Source of the DNA: Odobenus rosmarus divergens
Taxonomy: Eukaryota; Chordata; Mammalia; Carnivora; Odobenidae
NCBI RefSeq assembly: GCF_000321225.1
Contig: NW_004450480.1
Coordinates: forward strand, 607,689-671,688
Direction: 5' to 3'
Length of the DNA: 64,000 bases
Shown here: in pieces, positions 22,331 through 33,521 of the stretch
Position numbering within the stretch: position 1 is the first letter of the stretch
Layout: each line of letters opens with the position of its first letter
Made by a program: the position numbers and the translations under genes
Notes under the pieces: model-generated
Databases searched by the model: none
The model's input: the letters and a program-made list of their open reading frames with translations, nothing else
Told to the model about the DNA's origin: nothing

Positions 22331-22869
22331 ACACAATAGGGATCTTTAAATAGTTTCTAATTTCCTGTAGATTACCCCACCTCTGACATCAGACTTCACG
22401 TCAAGCCATCTTGGGCTGGCTCTCTGAGACAGACAGGCACACTTGGTAAAAACAGACTTTCTCTAAAAATGTTTAGTACTTCCTGAGTCCAGTGAAAGTA
22501 GTGTTAAGGATTTTCAAACTGTTTCATGTGCTTTTATATTATTTCTCATGCAGTCCATGAAAAGAAAAGTAAAAGTGTACAAGTGGGGAAAACTATATGC
22601 AAATGAATTATACAAAACGATGAGAACTGACTTAAAGTGCAGCTCCAATTTTGGGCCAAAGCCATTATAGTTCTTGCTCCTAACTCATTTGCAAGCATTA
22701 TTTACAGAAACCCAAGCTATTTGAAGTCCCCTGAGGTATATTTTCACTAAAATCCTATTTTGAGCACACCCTTTGTTGAGTTGAGACAATCGGCTTAACA
22801 GTTCAAGCCAAGAAAAACTCTCCTTGAACAAGGAGAAGAAAAATAAGGCTTTGGGGTTGAATACCTCCA

Positions 22870-23045
22870 ATTCGTTTGTAACACTGAGTACTTTATTAAG
22901 AAATTATGATTTCACTCATATGTGGAATTTAAGAAACAAAACAGATGAACAATGGAAGGGAAAAAAAGAGAGAAAGGCAAATCAGAAGAGACTCTTAACT
23001 ATAGAGAACAAACTGAGGGTTGATGGAGGTTAATCAACTAGAACT
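22870..23045 (+). mobile_element. Carnivore L1 3' UTR fragment
   Basis: TTCACTCATATGTGGAATTT, AGAAACAAAACAGATGAACA, then GACTCTTAACTATAGAGAAC and AACTGAGGGTTGATGGAGG. This is a segment upstream of the L1 tail seen at 6902. Confidence 0.78.
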
Positions 23046-23049
23046 GAAA

Positions 23050-23690
23050 TAAAAAATTGAAGTAAAAAGAAGGAAAGATATTTAATCTCTCAAACTCACC
23101 AGGCTAGACACTTTGATAAGTTATTGTCTGTGTAAGTCTCCCTATGCCTGAAGCAATTTGACCTAGAGCAAAAATTAAATAAAAACAAACAGAAAATGCT
23201 CTATTTCTTGGCACGACGGGTGTGAATGATATCCTGTGAAAAGTGAGGGAGAAATGACCTCTTCATAACTTAACTCCTCTTGGAGAAACTCCTCTCCTCT
23301 TGCATATTCAAAGAAGTAATGCGGAGTTAGCCATCTTTTTTAAAAAAATCACATTTTAACAAATTGTTCTTGTATGTTTCCTCCAAATGTTTACAAAGAA
23401 CCACGATTACAAATAGGGCAACTGACTGTGTTTGTAGCTTCTTAAGGAACACAGGGTCAGACACAAAAAGCCGGCAAATGTTCATTGAAATCAAGCCCAC
23501 CAACTGCCTACGAGGAATTCTGATGTGAACAGCCTTTTCTGGAGTAGAGATATTTTTCCTCCAAGGTTCCAGGAGAGTCTTAAATGGATAGATCAGTAAT
23601 ACCGTTTAAAGTACTGCAATTAAAAAAACCCCGTCAGACACAGAATTTAAGACCTTGCAGAAGACGAGGAACAGAGTCAAATTCGAACAA
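23050..23690. other. Intron, nothing recognised
   Basis: A/T-rich intronic sequence without clear repeats or signals. Confidence 0.4.
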
Positions 23691-23695
23691 TCTAG

Positions 23696-23910
23696 ATTAG
23701 GAATCAACAAACCTTTTCTTAAAAAGGCCAGATATTTTTGGCTTTGTTGGCCACGAGGGCTCTGTCGCTACTCCACTCTGCCCTCACGGTGCAAAAACAG
23801 CCATAGATAAAATGTACGTGAATGAACATGGCTGTTTTCCCATAAAACTTAATTTAGAAAAACAGGTGGCAGCTGGTTTGGGCCCCACAGGCTATAGTCT
23901 GATAATCCTT
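23696..23910 (+). mobile_element. MER20 (hAT-Charlie MITE)
   Basis: Shows AAAGGCCAGATATTTTTGGC, GGGCTCTGTCGCTACTCCAC, CAGCCATAGATAAAATGTAC and ACAGGTGGCAGCTGGTTTGG in consensus order. It lies about 100 bp downstream (minus sense) of the exon at 24007-24139. MER20 copies are known to carry transcription-factor sites in some mammals. Nothing here shows activity. Confidence 0.78.
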
Positions 23911-24006
23911 GAGCAGTCATAAAAAAAAAAAAAGAAAAAAAAATGAATTCCTCAATTGTTTTGACCAGGAACAGGCTACTAGAATTTTGGAGCATTGCTT
24001 TCTCAC

Positions 24007-24139
24007 CTGCCTGGGGAGGGCAAAGGATTATAGATGTTGCCGTAGCAGCTGGTGTAGGAAGAATGTGCCGGGGTCTCGTAGTCAGATAGCCCTACAGCTA
24101 TCTGGGTCCTCCAGTTTCCAGAAGCATTTGTAGAAGATA
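24007..24139 (-). CDS. FRMD4B: FRMD4B penultimate exon
   Basis: Acceptor TTTACTTCTAG ends at 24140 and donor CAG|GTGAGA begins at 24006. The first two bases (TA) complete the Val codon G|TA shared with the big upstream exon, then 43 residues: SSTNASGNWRTQIAVGLSDY, then ETPAHSSYTSCYGNIYNPLP, SPG. The last two bases AG open an Arg codon. Ser/Tyr-rich disordered tail. Tyr residues in SDYETP and NIYNPLP look like possible phosphotyrosine sites, which is inference. 133 bp, with phase matching both neighbours. Confidence 0.95.
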
Positions 24140-24254
24140 CTAGAAGTAAAAATGGAAAGAGACAAAATTAGTGGGAATATTCAAAGCAAAGACTGTTTAG
24201 GCCATTTAGATGTACATTATAATCATCTATGTGCAGAGATTAAGAGCCAGTGTT

Positions 24255-24490
24255 TATAATCAACAGAGTTCCTAATCCAATTTAGTCACTTACTGGCCAT
24301 GTGACCTCGGGCAAATAGTTTACTCTCTTCAAGTCTCAGTTTCTTCACCTGTAAAGTGGGGGTAACAATGCAGATATATCCTGTATAGGGATGATACCAG
24401 GATTGAATAAGGTTATATATGAGAATGTCTAGCACTGTGCCTGGTATAGAGTAAGCACTCCCAAAATGGTAACTATTGATATTATTAATG
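24255..24490 (+). repeat. MIR element, well preserved
   Basis: CACTTACTGGCCATGTGACC, TCTCAGTTTCTTCACCTGTA, then TAGCACTGTGCCTGGTATAG and AGTAAGCACTCCC. Nearly full-length sense MIR. Confidence 0.82.
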
Positions 24491-25194
24491 GGAATAAAGT
24501 TAATTGAAAGGCATAAAAAATAACCTAAAAGACAAGTAGGAAAAACATTCTCATATATGGAGAGAGTCTTTCCATTCTGGCTATGGTGGCTGGATAGATA
24601 AGGCTTTATTTGTAAAGATAAGATGACCCCGTTTGAGTTTCTTGGAGGCCTTTGGAGGAAAAGCACTCCGTAAGTTGCCCTGTTGGGTCACGACTTGCTC
24701 CTCGGCCCAAGGCAATGCCAGCCACTAGCAGGATCAACGCCTACTTTTTGCCTTAAAAGAAAAAGTGTGTGTGTGGGAATGGGAGGAGAGGGTAACTAGT
24801 ATAGGAGGGAATATGTTCTACTGAGGGACTGAACTGGAACAAGACAAGGGTACCATTTGGGAGCAAAGCCCAGTGAATGTCTCATCGTAGGGCGTTTGTT
24901 GTCCTCTCTCTAAAACCAGAGCACCCCATGCTCAGGATGCACAAGGTGACCACAACGCCAAGCTGGTGGTCCAAGGCCAGCACCACTCATGGATCCTTCC
25001 AGCTCCCCTCCATTTCCTGTTCTTGGCAGCCACCTTCCTTGTCTTCTTTCTCACACCCACAAAGCCCTGGTGTCCAGTGTAGGGCGGACACCTTTCAAAA
25101 CTCATCCGTGGCCCTGGATGCCATGAGGTTTTGACTCAAAGATGTAATTCTCTCACTCCGAGTTTCTAAGAATGTTTCATAACTCTGAGTCAGG

Positions 25195-25450
25195 GGCTGG
25201 AAAGCTCGGTGGTTAAGGTGTCAAGCACGTCCTAGCTCTGGGACTTGGCCAGGGTCATTTCAACTCTCTAAACCAGAACTGCCTCCGCTGCAAGATGAGG
25301 ATAGTAATAATAGACCTAACAACAGCGCTCATAGTACCCAACTGTTTGCATACCTCAGGTAGGATGGTGCACACGAAGCACCGAGCATGTGGCGTGGCCC
25401 AGGGGAAGCTGCCAAGAGATGGTGGCTGTCATTACTACTAAAACGGAGTC
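25195..25450 (+). repeat. MIR element (decayed)
   Basis: CTAGCTCTGGGACTTGGCCA, CGCTGCAAGATGAGGATAGT, then GCACCGAGCATGTGGCGTGG. Sense. Confidence 0.6.
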
Positions 25451-26299
25451 ACCAAGAGAATCTTCAGATGACTAGAAGGAGCTACGAAACCCCTGACTAC
25501 TTTAGCAAATAACAGGAAACTCTCCATGATGCATGCCTGTTGTAACACATTTTTGCAGCTATAAAATGTAGACAGGAATGAGATCTAATTCCATCCCTTT
25601 AATTCTTTAACATGAATGGAATGCCTTTTGGTCTGTGGGGCCAAAGCCTATGGCTACCAGCCAGGCTCCTACTGGGTGTGAATCGAGAAGCACTCACTCC
25701 ATTCTTACCTTTGCCCCAGGCACCGAGCCAACCAGCAGTAATGCTGTGGTTTCGGAGGGATGCCTGCTCCTTTCCAGCCTCCCTGCTTAAAACGGCATCA
25801 CCCCAGCCCTGGGCCCTGATGACAATCCATATGCATCTCAGCCCTCCTTATTTGTTCTTTCTTTCTAACTAACACCTTCTCCATGTTTGTTTTTGGAAAG
25901 ATTCTCATGCAGTGACCTGAACGTTAGGGGGAAGAAAGGCATTCTCTAGAGATGAGCCATAAACAACCAGGAGTAAGAACAGGAGCCTTTTTGTGTGGTA
26001 GATGTGATAATAAATGGGAAAGCCCTAGCGGAAGTCCAAAGTCCTACACAAACATAAGAGACCGTACACCCAAATAGAAATCTCCATGGAAATGCCTCTG
26101 GTCAACAAGCTTAGAATACTTTTAAAGGCACAGTTTTCACCAACTATTACACGGTGATTCAGGAATCCCTGTGCTGTGTCCTACTACGGGGTCATGCCTG
26201 AAAGAGGGGCAAGAACATAGGACCTCAGGTTTCCACATAGTTCAAGAACTCATTCGTTTTAGAGCCTCGAAATTGCTTAATTTGCATACATTCCTCTGG

Positions 26300-26395
26300 C
26301 TGCTGACTAGACCGTGAGCTCCTCAAGGCCAAAACTGGGTCAACCCTGGCTCCTCAGCTTCCGGGACACGCCTGCTTGTTTGTTGAATCAACGTA
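26300..26395 (+). repeat. L2 3' end fragment
   Basis: GACTAGACCGTGAGCTCCTC, AAGGCCAAAACTGGGT, then CTTGTTTGTTGAATCAACG. Typical L2 tail in sense. Confidence 0.6.
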
Positions 26396-27141
26396 ACCAG
26401 AGACAGATATTCCTCTTTCCCCTCATTTCTCTACTCAGCGAGGGGTAAGCAGTAAGTACTCCATGGATTTTAGTGGAGTGAGGGGCCCAAGTCAATGCAT
26501 GAGGGAACATCTCTAACCAAAATTATCTTTGAAAATCCCTTACATCAACCCTAAAGCAGAGTATATATGATTACTGAATTGAGTCAAGGCACGCGAAGCA
26601 CGTAGAACAGTGCCAGGAACAGGGCTTACAAATTACTGGCTCCCATCAGAATTACTAAGATCCTCACACAGCTACCCGAACATTCAAAACAAACTGCCTT
26701 TAGAGGATCAAGGTTCCTGCTGGGGAGCAGGGAAGGATGCAAAATCCTAATGTTTTCTGCTTACCTGACGGATTCACTCTATTTTTTTTAAATATATCAA
26801 ACATCAGTGACCTGAACATTTTAATGACATGGGGAAAAGATAGAATATTTGAAAGCCCCTAACACAGGGCAGCATAGAATAGGTGCTCAATGAATGCTTG
26901 TTGGATTGGAATCTACAATTTGCTCCATTGGACTCCTGTGGACTGTGTTCTTTGGAAAGCCGAAGAGAAAGAACTATGTTTCAGCTGGCAATTCTTACTG
27001 TGGCCCCACAGAATGGCTACCAGTGTCATGACCTTGGGTACTGGCCCTGTGATCCCTGAGGGGAGTGGTTTGGGGGGAGGGTGGGCGGGGGACAGGAGGT
27101 AAATTTGATCTGGGGATCAAGTGAGTAGGCAGTATTCTTAC
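26396..27141 (-). other. FRMD4B intron next to the large exon
   Basis: Includes a short MIR/L2-like tail at about 26855-26920 (GGTGCTCAATGAATGCTTGT). Otherwise no feature. The C-terminal residues of the long minus frame past 27142 are intron, not coding. Confidence 0.5.
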
Positions 27142-27953
27142 CGGAAGAGTAGGAGGATGTTCGGCTGCTGGGAGAGCAGGGTACTTGCAGCCCTGCAAAC
27201 CCCAGGCACCTCTGCGATCCCCTGTCTGAGTCAAAGCTGGTCTGTGGGCTGTGCCCCTGATCCTTCTGCCCAGAGGCCCGCTGGTACCAGCCACGCAGGT
27301 GCTCTGCAACTAAGGCCTTGTGGATGTTTTTGGTGATGTGCTCTGACTTGGCAGCAGCCTTCCTGGGCAGCCGGAGAGTTGCATATGGGTTGTGGGGCAC
27401 CCGGTCGACCTCATCCTCATGAAAGGACCTGCTATAGTCCCTTTGGCGCTCGTAGCCATAGTGGGCTGAGGCCCGGTAGGAAGGATTGACACTGTACTGT
27501 CCCTCCGTGTCGTTCTCATAGACGTAGCCGCCACTGTAATAAAGATCGCACTCGGGATAGGGTGTGTACCCAGCAATATAGTAACTAGAAGAAGGCTGTT
27601 CCTGGCTCTTTGTGTAGACACCATTCCTCAAACTATCCTTTTGTGCTAGGTTGGGCATGCTTCCTGAATTTGAAGTCGAAACACTCTGTTTCTTGGACCT
27701 TCTCCGGCCCCTCGCACGAGTGTCCAGAGTCTGGGTAGTGTAATATGGGCCGGTGACGGGCGTCACGCAGTAATACTCTGTGCTTGACTGGCTGGTGTAG
27801 GAAGACCCGTCATCCAGGATTTCTGTACTACTGCTTCTTTGGGATTTGGAGAGGGAGAAAAATGGCTTATCGTTGTCCATCTCAGACAGCAGGTGGGACT
27901 GAGACTCAAGGCTTCCACTGCGCTGGCGACAGTGCTGGGCTGAAGATTCGGGT
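27142..27953 (-). CDS. FRMD4B: FRMD4B large exon (Ser/Tyr-rich tail, 812 bp)
   Basis: Acceptor CTTCTGCAG ends at 27954. The first base A closes a Glu codon GA|A, then 270 codons and one base G (Val start) before donor GTAAGA at 27141. The protein starts PESSAQHCRQRSGSLESQSH, passes DDGSSYTSQSSTEYYCV and GSMPNLAQKDSLRNGVYTK, the acidic HEDEVDRVPHNPYATLRLP, and ends GFAGLQVPCSPSSRTSSYSS. The Met at 27878-27880 is internal and is not a start. Most of the segment should be disordered. RRRSKK and RQRSGS are basic motifs suited to phosphorylation or 14-3-3 docking (inference). The block from EHITKNIHKALVAEHLRGWY is more hydrophobic and also present in FRMD4A as a DELRQWYQRS-like stretch, so it may be a short conserved helix. 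Confidence 0.97.
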
Positions 27954-28339
27954 CTGCAGAAGGAGAGAGGCCAATTTGTAACAGAGGAAGAAAGAAAGAA
28001 GGACCGAAATTTTACAAAATGAACATGGCGTTGAAGGATCTAATCACCTTTGAACTGCCATAAGACTCAAGGTTTCCAAAGCTGACTGCACAAGAGAATC
28101 CATTTTTCACACAATCCCTTGGTTCCCACACAGGTTCACTGTGTCATGGTCCAAATGAGAAAAGAACCAAGTTCTAACAACCATGCGATCCCAAGCCTCA
28201 CTCGAGAGGAGGGAAGATATAAACTGATGATGCACAAGTTGCATCAAAGCCTAAAAAGAAAGCCCAACGCATCTTTGGAGGTTCCTCTCTTCCAACAAGG
28301 ATAGCAGGAGATGCAGACTAGGGTGGAGGGAGCACCACA

Positions 28340-28511
28340 CGGGGGAGAGCCTGGCTCTGATGCCAGACATATCTGGGGGAGTCATGGCTCTGCCATCTCC
28401 CAGCTGCGCGAGCTTGGGTAAGACATTTAACCTCTTGCAATCCTCATCTGTAAAATGAGGAGGGAAAACAGGATCTGAGATCTACAGTTCGGCTTGTTGT
28501 GTGGACCGAAT
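28340..28511 (+). repeat. MIR fragment
   Basis: GCCTGGCTCTGATGCCAGAC, CTCATCTGTAAAATGAGGAG. Sense MIR, ending where the next SINE inserted. Confidence 0.7.
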
Positions 28512-28524
28512 AATATCAGGCATA

Positions 28525-28728
28525 GAGGGATGCCTGGGTGGCTCAATCAGTTAAGCCTCTGCCTTCGGCTTAGGTCATGATCCCAGGGTCCTGGGATCGA
28601 GCCCTGCATCAGGCTCCTTGCTCAGGGGGGCGCCTGCTTCTCCCTCTGCCTGCCGCTCCCCCTGCTTGTGTTTTTTCTCTCTCTCTCTCTGAGAAATAAA
28701 TAAATAAAATCTTAAAAAAATAAAAAAA
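28525..28728 (+). repeat. CAN-SINE (SINEC)
   Basis: Full element with TGCCTGGGTGGCTCAATCAG head and AAATAAATAAATAAAATCTT tail. Exact duplications AATATCAGGCATA at 28512-28524 and 28729-28741. Confidence 0.95.
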
Positions 28729-28850
28729 AATATCAGGCATATAAAAGAGCTAGCAAAACCTCCCCTAAAGACGTCAAAGCATTGCTCAAGTCATTATCTT
28801 CATCCTCACCACTGAATAACAAATGGTGATGTCTGGTTGGGAAAATTAAG

Positions 28851-28871
28851 GCGCGCGCACACACACACACA
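28851..28871. repeat. (GC)n(AC)n microsatellite
   Basis: 21 nt of perfect alternation (GCGCGCGCAC then (AC)n). A short Z-DNA-prone tract in an intron. Confidence 0.85.
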
Positions 28872-29054
28872 AATCTCCTATCTCAAAGCATATTTTTCAA
28901 CAGATTTTCTTTGCCAACGTCGTTGACCCATTAAGTAGAAAATGTAGATCTGTAACACAGTCCTGATGAATCAAGTGCCTTAAAATGATTAAGATGCACA
29001 ACAAAGGAAAGCAAAACCAACAGTGGCAAAGTCATTGGAACGAAGTGCTCTTAC

Positions 29055-29174
29055 TCCAAGTGGCTGGTGCTGTAGGCGTTCCGGGTCAGAACTGGGGTGG
29101 TGGGCATACTCCGTCCGCCTGGGGGCCGCTGCTCCAGGGTTTTGTAAGGGCTGCCGTGTGTCGACAGCATTTCC
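29055..29174 (-). CDS. FRMD4B: FRMD4B exon (linker, 120 bp)
   Basis: Acceptor CCCATCACAG ends at 29175. First base G completes Arg (AG|G), then 39 codons: EMLSTHGSPYKTLEQRPPGG, then RSMPTTPVLTRNAYSTSHL, ending with GA of a split Glu codon before donor GTAAGA at 29054. Basic, Pro/Ser/Thr-rich, presumably disordered. RSMPTTP is a proline-directed phosphorylation-type motif. 120 bp with phase 1 in and 2 out, agreeing with both neighbours. Confidence 0.95.
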
Positions 29175-29404
29175 CTGTGATGGGGAAAAGAAGTCGGGAG
29201 ATGATGAGCCTCCTGACATCTCTGGCAAACTCGTCATCAGCCAATCTGAAACTTACTGGAAGCTGAAGGAAAGGAGCACTGGAGAAAACAGGGCAGAGTG
29301 CCTTTGTGCTTTTTAGTATCCTTGATCTCTCTGAGTCATACGGATGAAGGAAAAAAATTAAAGTTTTTTTAAAAAAGAGTATATTGAATAAAAGAGATCG
29401 AAAG

Positions 29405-29760
29405 CAACTAGAGCAGGGGCAGCAAAGCCTTTTTCTGTAAAGAGTCTAATAGTTAATATTTTTGGCTTTGCAGGCCAGATGTCCCAGTCCTTACTGTTCT
29501 ACTGTGCCCTTGAAGGACAAAAGCAGTGTAGACAACATGTAAGTGAATGGGGGTGGCTGTGAGCCAATAGAGATCGACTGTGGATACTGAAAGTCAAGTA
29601 TCGTATAATTTTCACTTCCCCAAATACTATTGCTTTTGATTTCCCCTCCAACTGTTTAAAAATAATAAAAACCATTCTTAGCTCGTGGGCCATATAAAAA
29701 TATAAAATAAGTCTCAGGATGGATCTGGTCAATGGGCTGTTGTCTGCAGTCCCATGGACT
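29405..29760 (+). mobile_element. hAT-Charlie MITE (MER20/MER33-like)
   Basis: CCTTTTTCTGTAAAGAGTCT, TTTTTGGCTTTGCAGGCCAG, CAGTGTAGACAACATGTAAG, and near the right end GGGCTGTTGTCTGCAGTCCC. Longer than MER20, so MER33 fits better. The subfamily is uncertain. Confidence 0.55.
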
Positions 29761-29819
29761 AGAAGGCAACATCTTTAAATCACTTTGCTACCCAGCACAG
29801 TGAGAACACAATCTGAAGT

Positions 29820-30290
29820 TAATTTTTTAATTAAATGTGACTTTGATTACATTTTTACTTATTACAAAAGCACGTCAAGTTCATTGCAGAAAATTCTGAA
29901 AATACAGATAAAGAAAAATTTAAATATCTATAATCGGAAGCCTCGGATATAGCCAGATATTTTTACTAAGCATACTTACAGGCATTTACAGTTTTTAACA
30001 ACAAAAAAATATTATCTTACCCTATATTCTCCTTCAAAACCCACATTAAAAAAAACTGTATCTAATGTTTTGTGTTGGTTAATATTCATTCACAATGTTA
30101 TTTTAATGACAGTATAACATTCCACTGTAAGAATTTATAATTTATTTAAACAATTCACTAGTTGAGCATTTGGGTTGTTTTCAATTTGTCACTAGTGTAA
30201 ACAATAATGTGATGCGCATCCTGTACTTAATTAATTCAATAGGAAAAGCTTCTCTAAGTGAAATTGCTGGATCAAAGAGCAAACCCATCT
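29820..30290 (-). mobile_element. Old L1 (L1M) fragment, antisense on plus strand
   Basis: GAGCATTTGGGTTGTTTTCA, AATTTGTCACTAGTGTAAAC, then AAGTGAAATTGCTGGATCAA are the usual antisense L1 3' region words. A/T-rich, diverged. Confidence 0.6.
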
Positions 30291-30744
30291 TATGCTATTA
30301 AGGAAGTAGGTATAGTAATTTTTAAGATAATGATTTCTGGTTATAATTTTTCCTTTTACTGCTATAGCTTTGTTTTCCCTAATATAATAAATATACTTGT
30401 CCAGGGCTGTCCAATGATGGAAATGTGTTATATCTATGCCAGTATTATAGACATTAGCCCATATGTGCGCCCATTAGCACTTGAAATGTGGCTAGCATGA
30501 CTGAGAAAGTGAATTTTTAATTTTATTTACTTTTAATTGAACTGGCCAGCACAGCTCTAGACACCTGGATTTCTATTGTTTAAGGCAACAGTTCTAAATG
30601 CTAATCTAACAGAGGGGCCTGATATGGTCTTCGACAAAGGAGAAATATAACAAGGTGTTATTTTCGTAAGTGAAGAATTATTTAATCCAAATAATCTTCC
30701 TTTATTTTAAGACTAATTTCCAACACCTTTGTTGAGATGCAGTG

Positions 30745-30985
30745 TGACATATTGGTTAAAGGGTTCAAATCCTGATTCCAACATTTACATGAACCCAACA
30801 GGTTATTCAAGCTTTCTGGTCCTCAGTCTACTTATCTGTAAATGGTAATGACAGTTGTCATAACCACCAGGATTGTGGTACAGATTAAATTCATTAATAC
30901 ATATTAAAACACTTTGAACAGTGTCTGATACACAGTAGGAGTTCCATAAATGTTACCTTCATTTTATTATTATTATGACAATGGC
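30745..30985 (+). repeat. MIR element
   Basis: CATATTGGTTAAAGGGTTCA, TCTGGTCCTCAGTCTACTTA, then GTCTGATACACAGTAGGAGT. Near full-length sense copy. Confidence 0.72.
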
Positions 30986-31448
30986 TGTATTTTTTTTTTT
31001 TTTTTTTTGATATTTACATGTCATTTTTTCCCTGAAATCATGGCATTGTTTACTTGAACATCCTCATTAGGCAGAGTAAACATTTGGTAATCCTCTCTTG
31101 GGTCCTATTTTTCTTTTCTTTTTTTTTTTTAGTAGTATTGATCCATGCAGCCAAATTCTGAGAATCACTGGTCTGTCACCTTTTTAAAATCTGGTGTTAT
31201 TGCCCAGATAATATTTACCTGAGACATTTGAGAAAAAAGTCATATTGTCTATTTTACAGATTAAAGATGAGTTGAAGTCTCATTTCTATTTTAAAGATCA
31301 GAAGTCATTTCTGTCACTTGCACCGATAGAGTGGTATTTAATGTCAGTTTCCTGAGAGCATGGGTTCTGAAACTGAACTTAGGACATTATATCCAAATCC
31401 AGATTATAAATACTGCCCCTGGAACCTAACATAAATCCAGCAGACTTT
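30986..31448. other. Intron with T-runs, nothing else recognised
   Basis: Poly-T runs at about 30991-31009 and 31120-31130 are the only notable features. Confidence 0.45.
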
Positions 31449-31466
31449 AAAATATAGGAAACTGTC

Positions 31467-31634
31467 GGGCGCCTGGGTGGCTCAGTTGGTTAAGCGACTG
31501 CCTTCGGCTCNNNNNNNNNNNNNNNNNNNNNNNNNNNNNNNNNNNNNNNNNNNNNNNNNNNNNNNNNNNNTCTCATTCTCTCTCTCAAATAAATAAATAA
31601 AATCTTAAAAAAAAATAAAAAAATAAAATAAAAT
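31467..31634 (+). repeat. CAN-SINE (SINEC) containing an assembly gap
   Basis: GGCGCCTGGGTGGCTCAGTT head up to 31510, 60 Ns (31511-31570), then the CT-rich part and A-rich tail. Exact 18-bp duplications AAAATATAGGAAACTGTC at 31449-31466 and 31635-31652 show one complete insertion. Confidence 0.93.
31511..31570. other. Assembly gap (60 N)
   Basis: Run of N falling wholly inside the SINE body. A normal element would have more sequence missing here than the 60 Ns shown, so the gap size is probably a placeholder. Confidence 0.97.
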
Positions 31635-31850
31635 AAAATATAGGAAACTGTCAAATGCTTTGAAAAGATCTCTTAGAAACACTTGCACTTGCTGTCAACA
31701 ACAAATAACGGGGTTAGTTTCTATGCTTTGTTTTGCAAGATAACCCCTTCCGAAAGGATAAATAGGGTAAAGCCAAAAAGGGTCAACTATTTTGGAGGAA
31801 AGGTGTCATGGCTGTGAGGCATCTGCCTTACTAATGCTGTGACTTCTCAC

Positions 31851-31998
31851 CTGGACTGCCTGGTCTCCACAAACTGTTCATTGATGGACGACTTCCTGAA
31901 ATGGATTCGCTCAATCCCGAGAGACTTGGGGGGAAGAATTCTTGGAGAATGAGGTACTGAACTTGGTCGCTGCCCGGCAAGAGTGAAGGTGTCATTAG
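31851..31998 (-). CDS. FRMD4B: FRMD4B exon (linker, 148 bp)
   Basis: Acceptor CTTACTATAG ends at 31999; donor CAG|GTGAGA starts at 31850. Bases CT complete a Ser codon (T|CT), then 48 codons NDTFTLAGQRPSSVPHSPRI, then LPPKSLGIERIHFRKSSINE, QFVETRQS, with AG opening Arg. The human form as I recall has Pro at the first split codon and FPGQRSSS where this has LAGQRPSS. Disordered linker with several SP/PP motifs. The intron just upstream (32005-32050) is a TTAC/TTCA tetranucleotide array rather than a normal pyrimidine tract. Confidence 0.95.
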
Positions 31999-32004
31999 CT
32001 ATAG

Positions 32005-32057
32005 TAAGTAAATGAATGAATGAATAAGTAAGTAGGTAAATAAATAAGGCAATAAAT
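32005..32057. repeat. Tetranucleotide microsatellite at an exon acceptor
   Basis: Plus strand reads as GTAA/TGAA/ATAA units (AATGAATGAATGAATAAGTA and on). On the transcribed strand this is TTAC/TTCA/TTAT repeats ending seven bases from the AG acceptor at 31999-32000. Confidence 0.85.
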
Positions 32058-32171
32058 ACCTTGCCAGCCCTCCAAAAACCAAATCAGAAGAGCTGATGTT
32101 TTTAGAAGTGTATTACTTTCAGGAAATTTATTTTTATACTCTATACACTAGAAAACGGAAATTACTGAATA

Positions 32172-32503
32172 CAGTTGACCCTTGAACAACACAGGTTTGA
32201 ACTGCATGGATGCACTTATACACGGATTATTTTTTTTTCTGATAAATATAGTACAGTATAGTAAATGCATTTTCTCTTATGATTTTCTTAATAACATTTT
32301 CTTTTCTCTAGTTTACTTGACTGTAAGAGTACAGTATAAAATACATTTAACATACAAACGTGTTTATTGTTTAAATTAATAAGGCTTCTGCCAACAGTAG
32401 GCTGTTAGTAGTTAAGTTTTGGAGTAGTCCGAAGTTATACTTGCATTTTCAACCATGGGGGGTATGGCCACACATAACCCCCACATAGTTCAAGGGTCAC
32501 CTG
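32172..32503 (+). mobile_element. Tigger-type MITE (TcMar)
   Basis: Starts CAGTTGACCCTTGAACAACA and ends with its imperfect inverted copy GTTCAAGGGTCACCTG. A TA dinucleotide precedes it. Internal phrases TTATGATTTTCTTAATAACA and CAACAGTAGGCTGTTAGTAG are as in Tigger2-like elements. The frame 32182-32379 is part of this fossil. Confidence 0.82.
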
Positions 32504-32943
32504 TTCTCTTGTGGGCTTGATCCAACTTTTGCCACTTTAGTAGGTACCACTCTGAGCAAAGAAAGCATTCTGGTAGAATGGGTGATACTATAGCTTTTCT
32601 AGAGTTATATTAAAGAAAAACCCCAGTGTGTATAGGGCCAAAAGGAAGCCGGCCTGTAAAGTTGGTATGGATCACTTTTGTTCACCTTTCAAGTTCTTAC
32701 ACCTCTTTGGTTGACCAGAGGCTCATCCTATCATTGAAGTGATATAACTGATTTATGCTGAGTCATTAGAGACTTGTTATGTCTCCTGCTGACATTTGCA
32801 TTTTCAAAGAGGAATGGCAAGCATGACCCATCTTCAGCTCAAAGGAAGAATTTTGGAATGGTGGAGTTTCATGCACCATCAAACTTGGGGTGGGGATGGG
32901 GGAGATTAATCTGTATGGGTTAGTGGCGTCCCAGAATTCTTTA
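32504..32943. other. Intron, nothing recognised
   Basis: Single-copy-looking intron sequence. Confidence 0.4.
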
Positions 32944-32951
32944 AATCATAT

Positions 32952-33144
32952 GCGCCTGGGTGGCTCAGTCGTTAGGAGTCTGCCTTCGGCTCGGGTCGTG
33001 GTCCCAGAGTCCTGGGATCGAGCCCCGCATCGGGCTCCCTGCCCCGCAGGGAAGCCTGCTTCTCCCTCTCCCACTCCCCCTGCTTGTGTTCCCTCTCTCG
33101 CTCGCTCTCTCTGTCAAATAAATAAATAAAAATCTTTAAAAAAA
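32952..33144 (+). repeat. CAN-SINE (SINEC)
   Basis: GCGCCTGGGTGGCTCAGTCG head, CT-rich middle, AAATAAATAAATAAAAATCT tail. Short duplication AATCATAT on both sides (32944-32951, 33145-33152). Confidence 0.93.
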
Positions 33145-33521
33145 AATCATATCAGACAGATAGTCACTCCTCTGCTTAAGCACCAGGGATTCCAAGGAAG
33201 TGCTCTACCACTTGATATGAAATCCATTCCATCATAAAATGTGTTGAACAAACACAGGCCAACCCAACAGATATGGCATTCCTCTATGAAGCCAATACAA
33301 TGACATGAAACCCAATTTCATCCTAAGGAAAATAAACTCCTAGCTATCCAGAATACAGGGATAATCAAAGTCTACACTATATTTTCCAGTTTGAGATTAG
33401 ACTCCAAATATATAGGAAGTCGCCGTTGGGAAAAGTTGAGTGAAAGACTGAATTATCTATGCAACTCCCTGTGAACCTGTAATTACTTCAAGAGAAAACA
33501 TTAAAAAAAAATTCCTACACG

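Noticed and set aside
27026..27141. Continuation of the large FRMD4B frame beyond 27142 and an apparent start codon at 27878-27880
   Set aside because: The frame crosses a good donor (CCG|GTAAGA) and the residues after it have no match to FRMD4B; the next exon continues in phase from 27142. The Met is internal to the protein.
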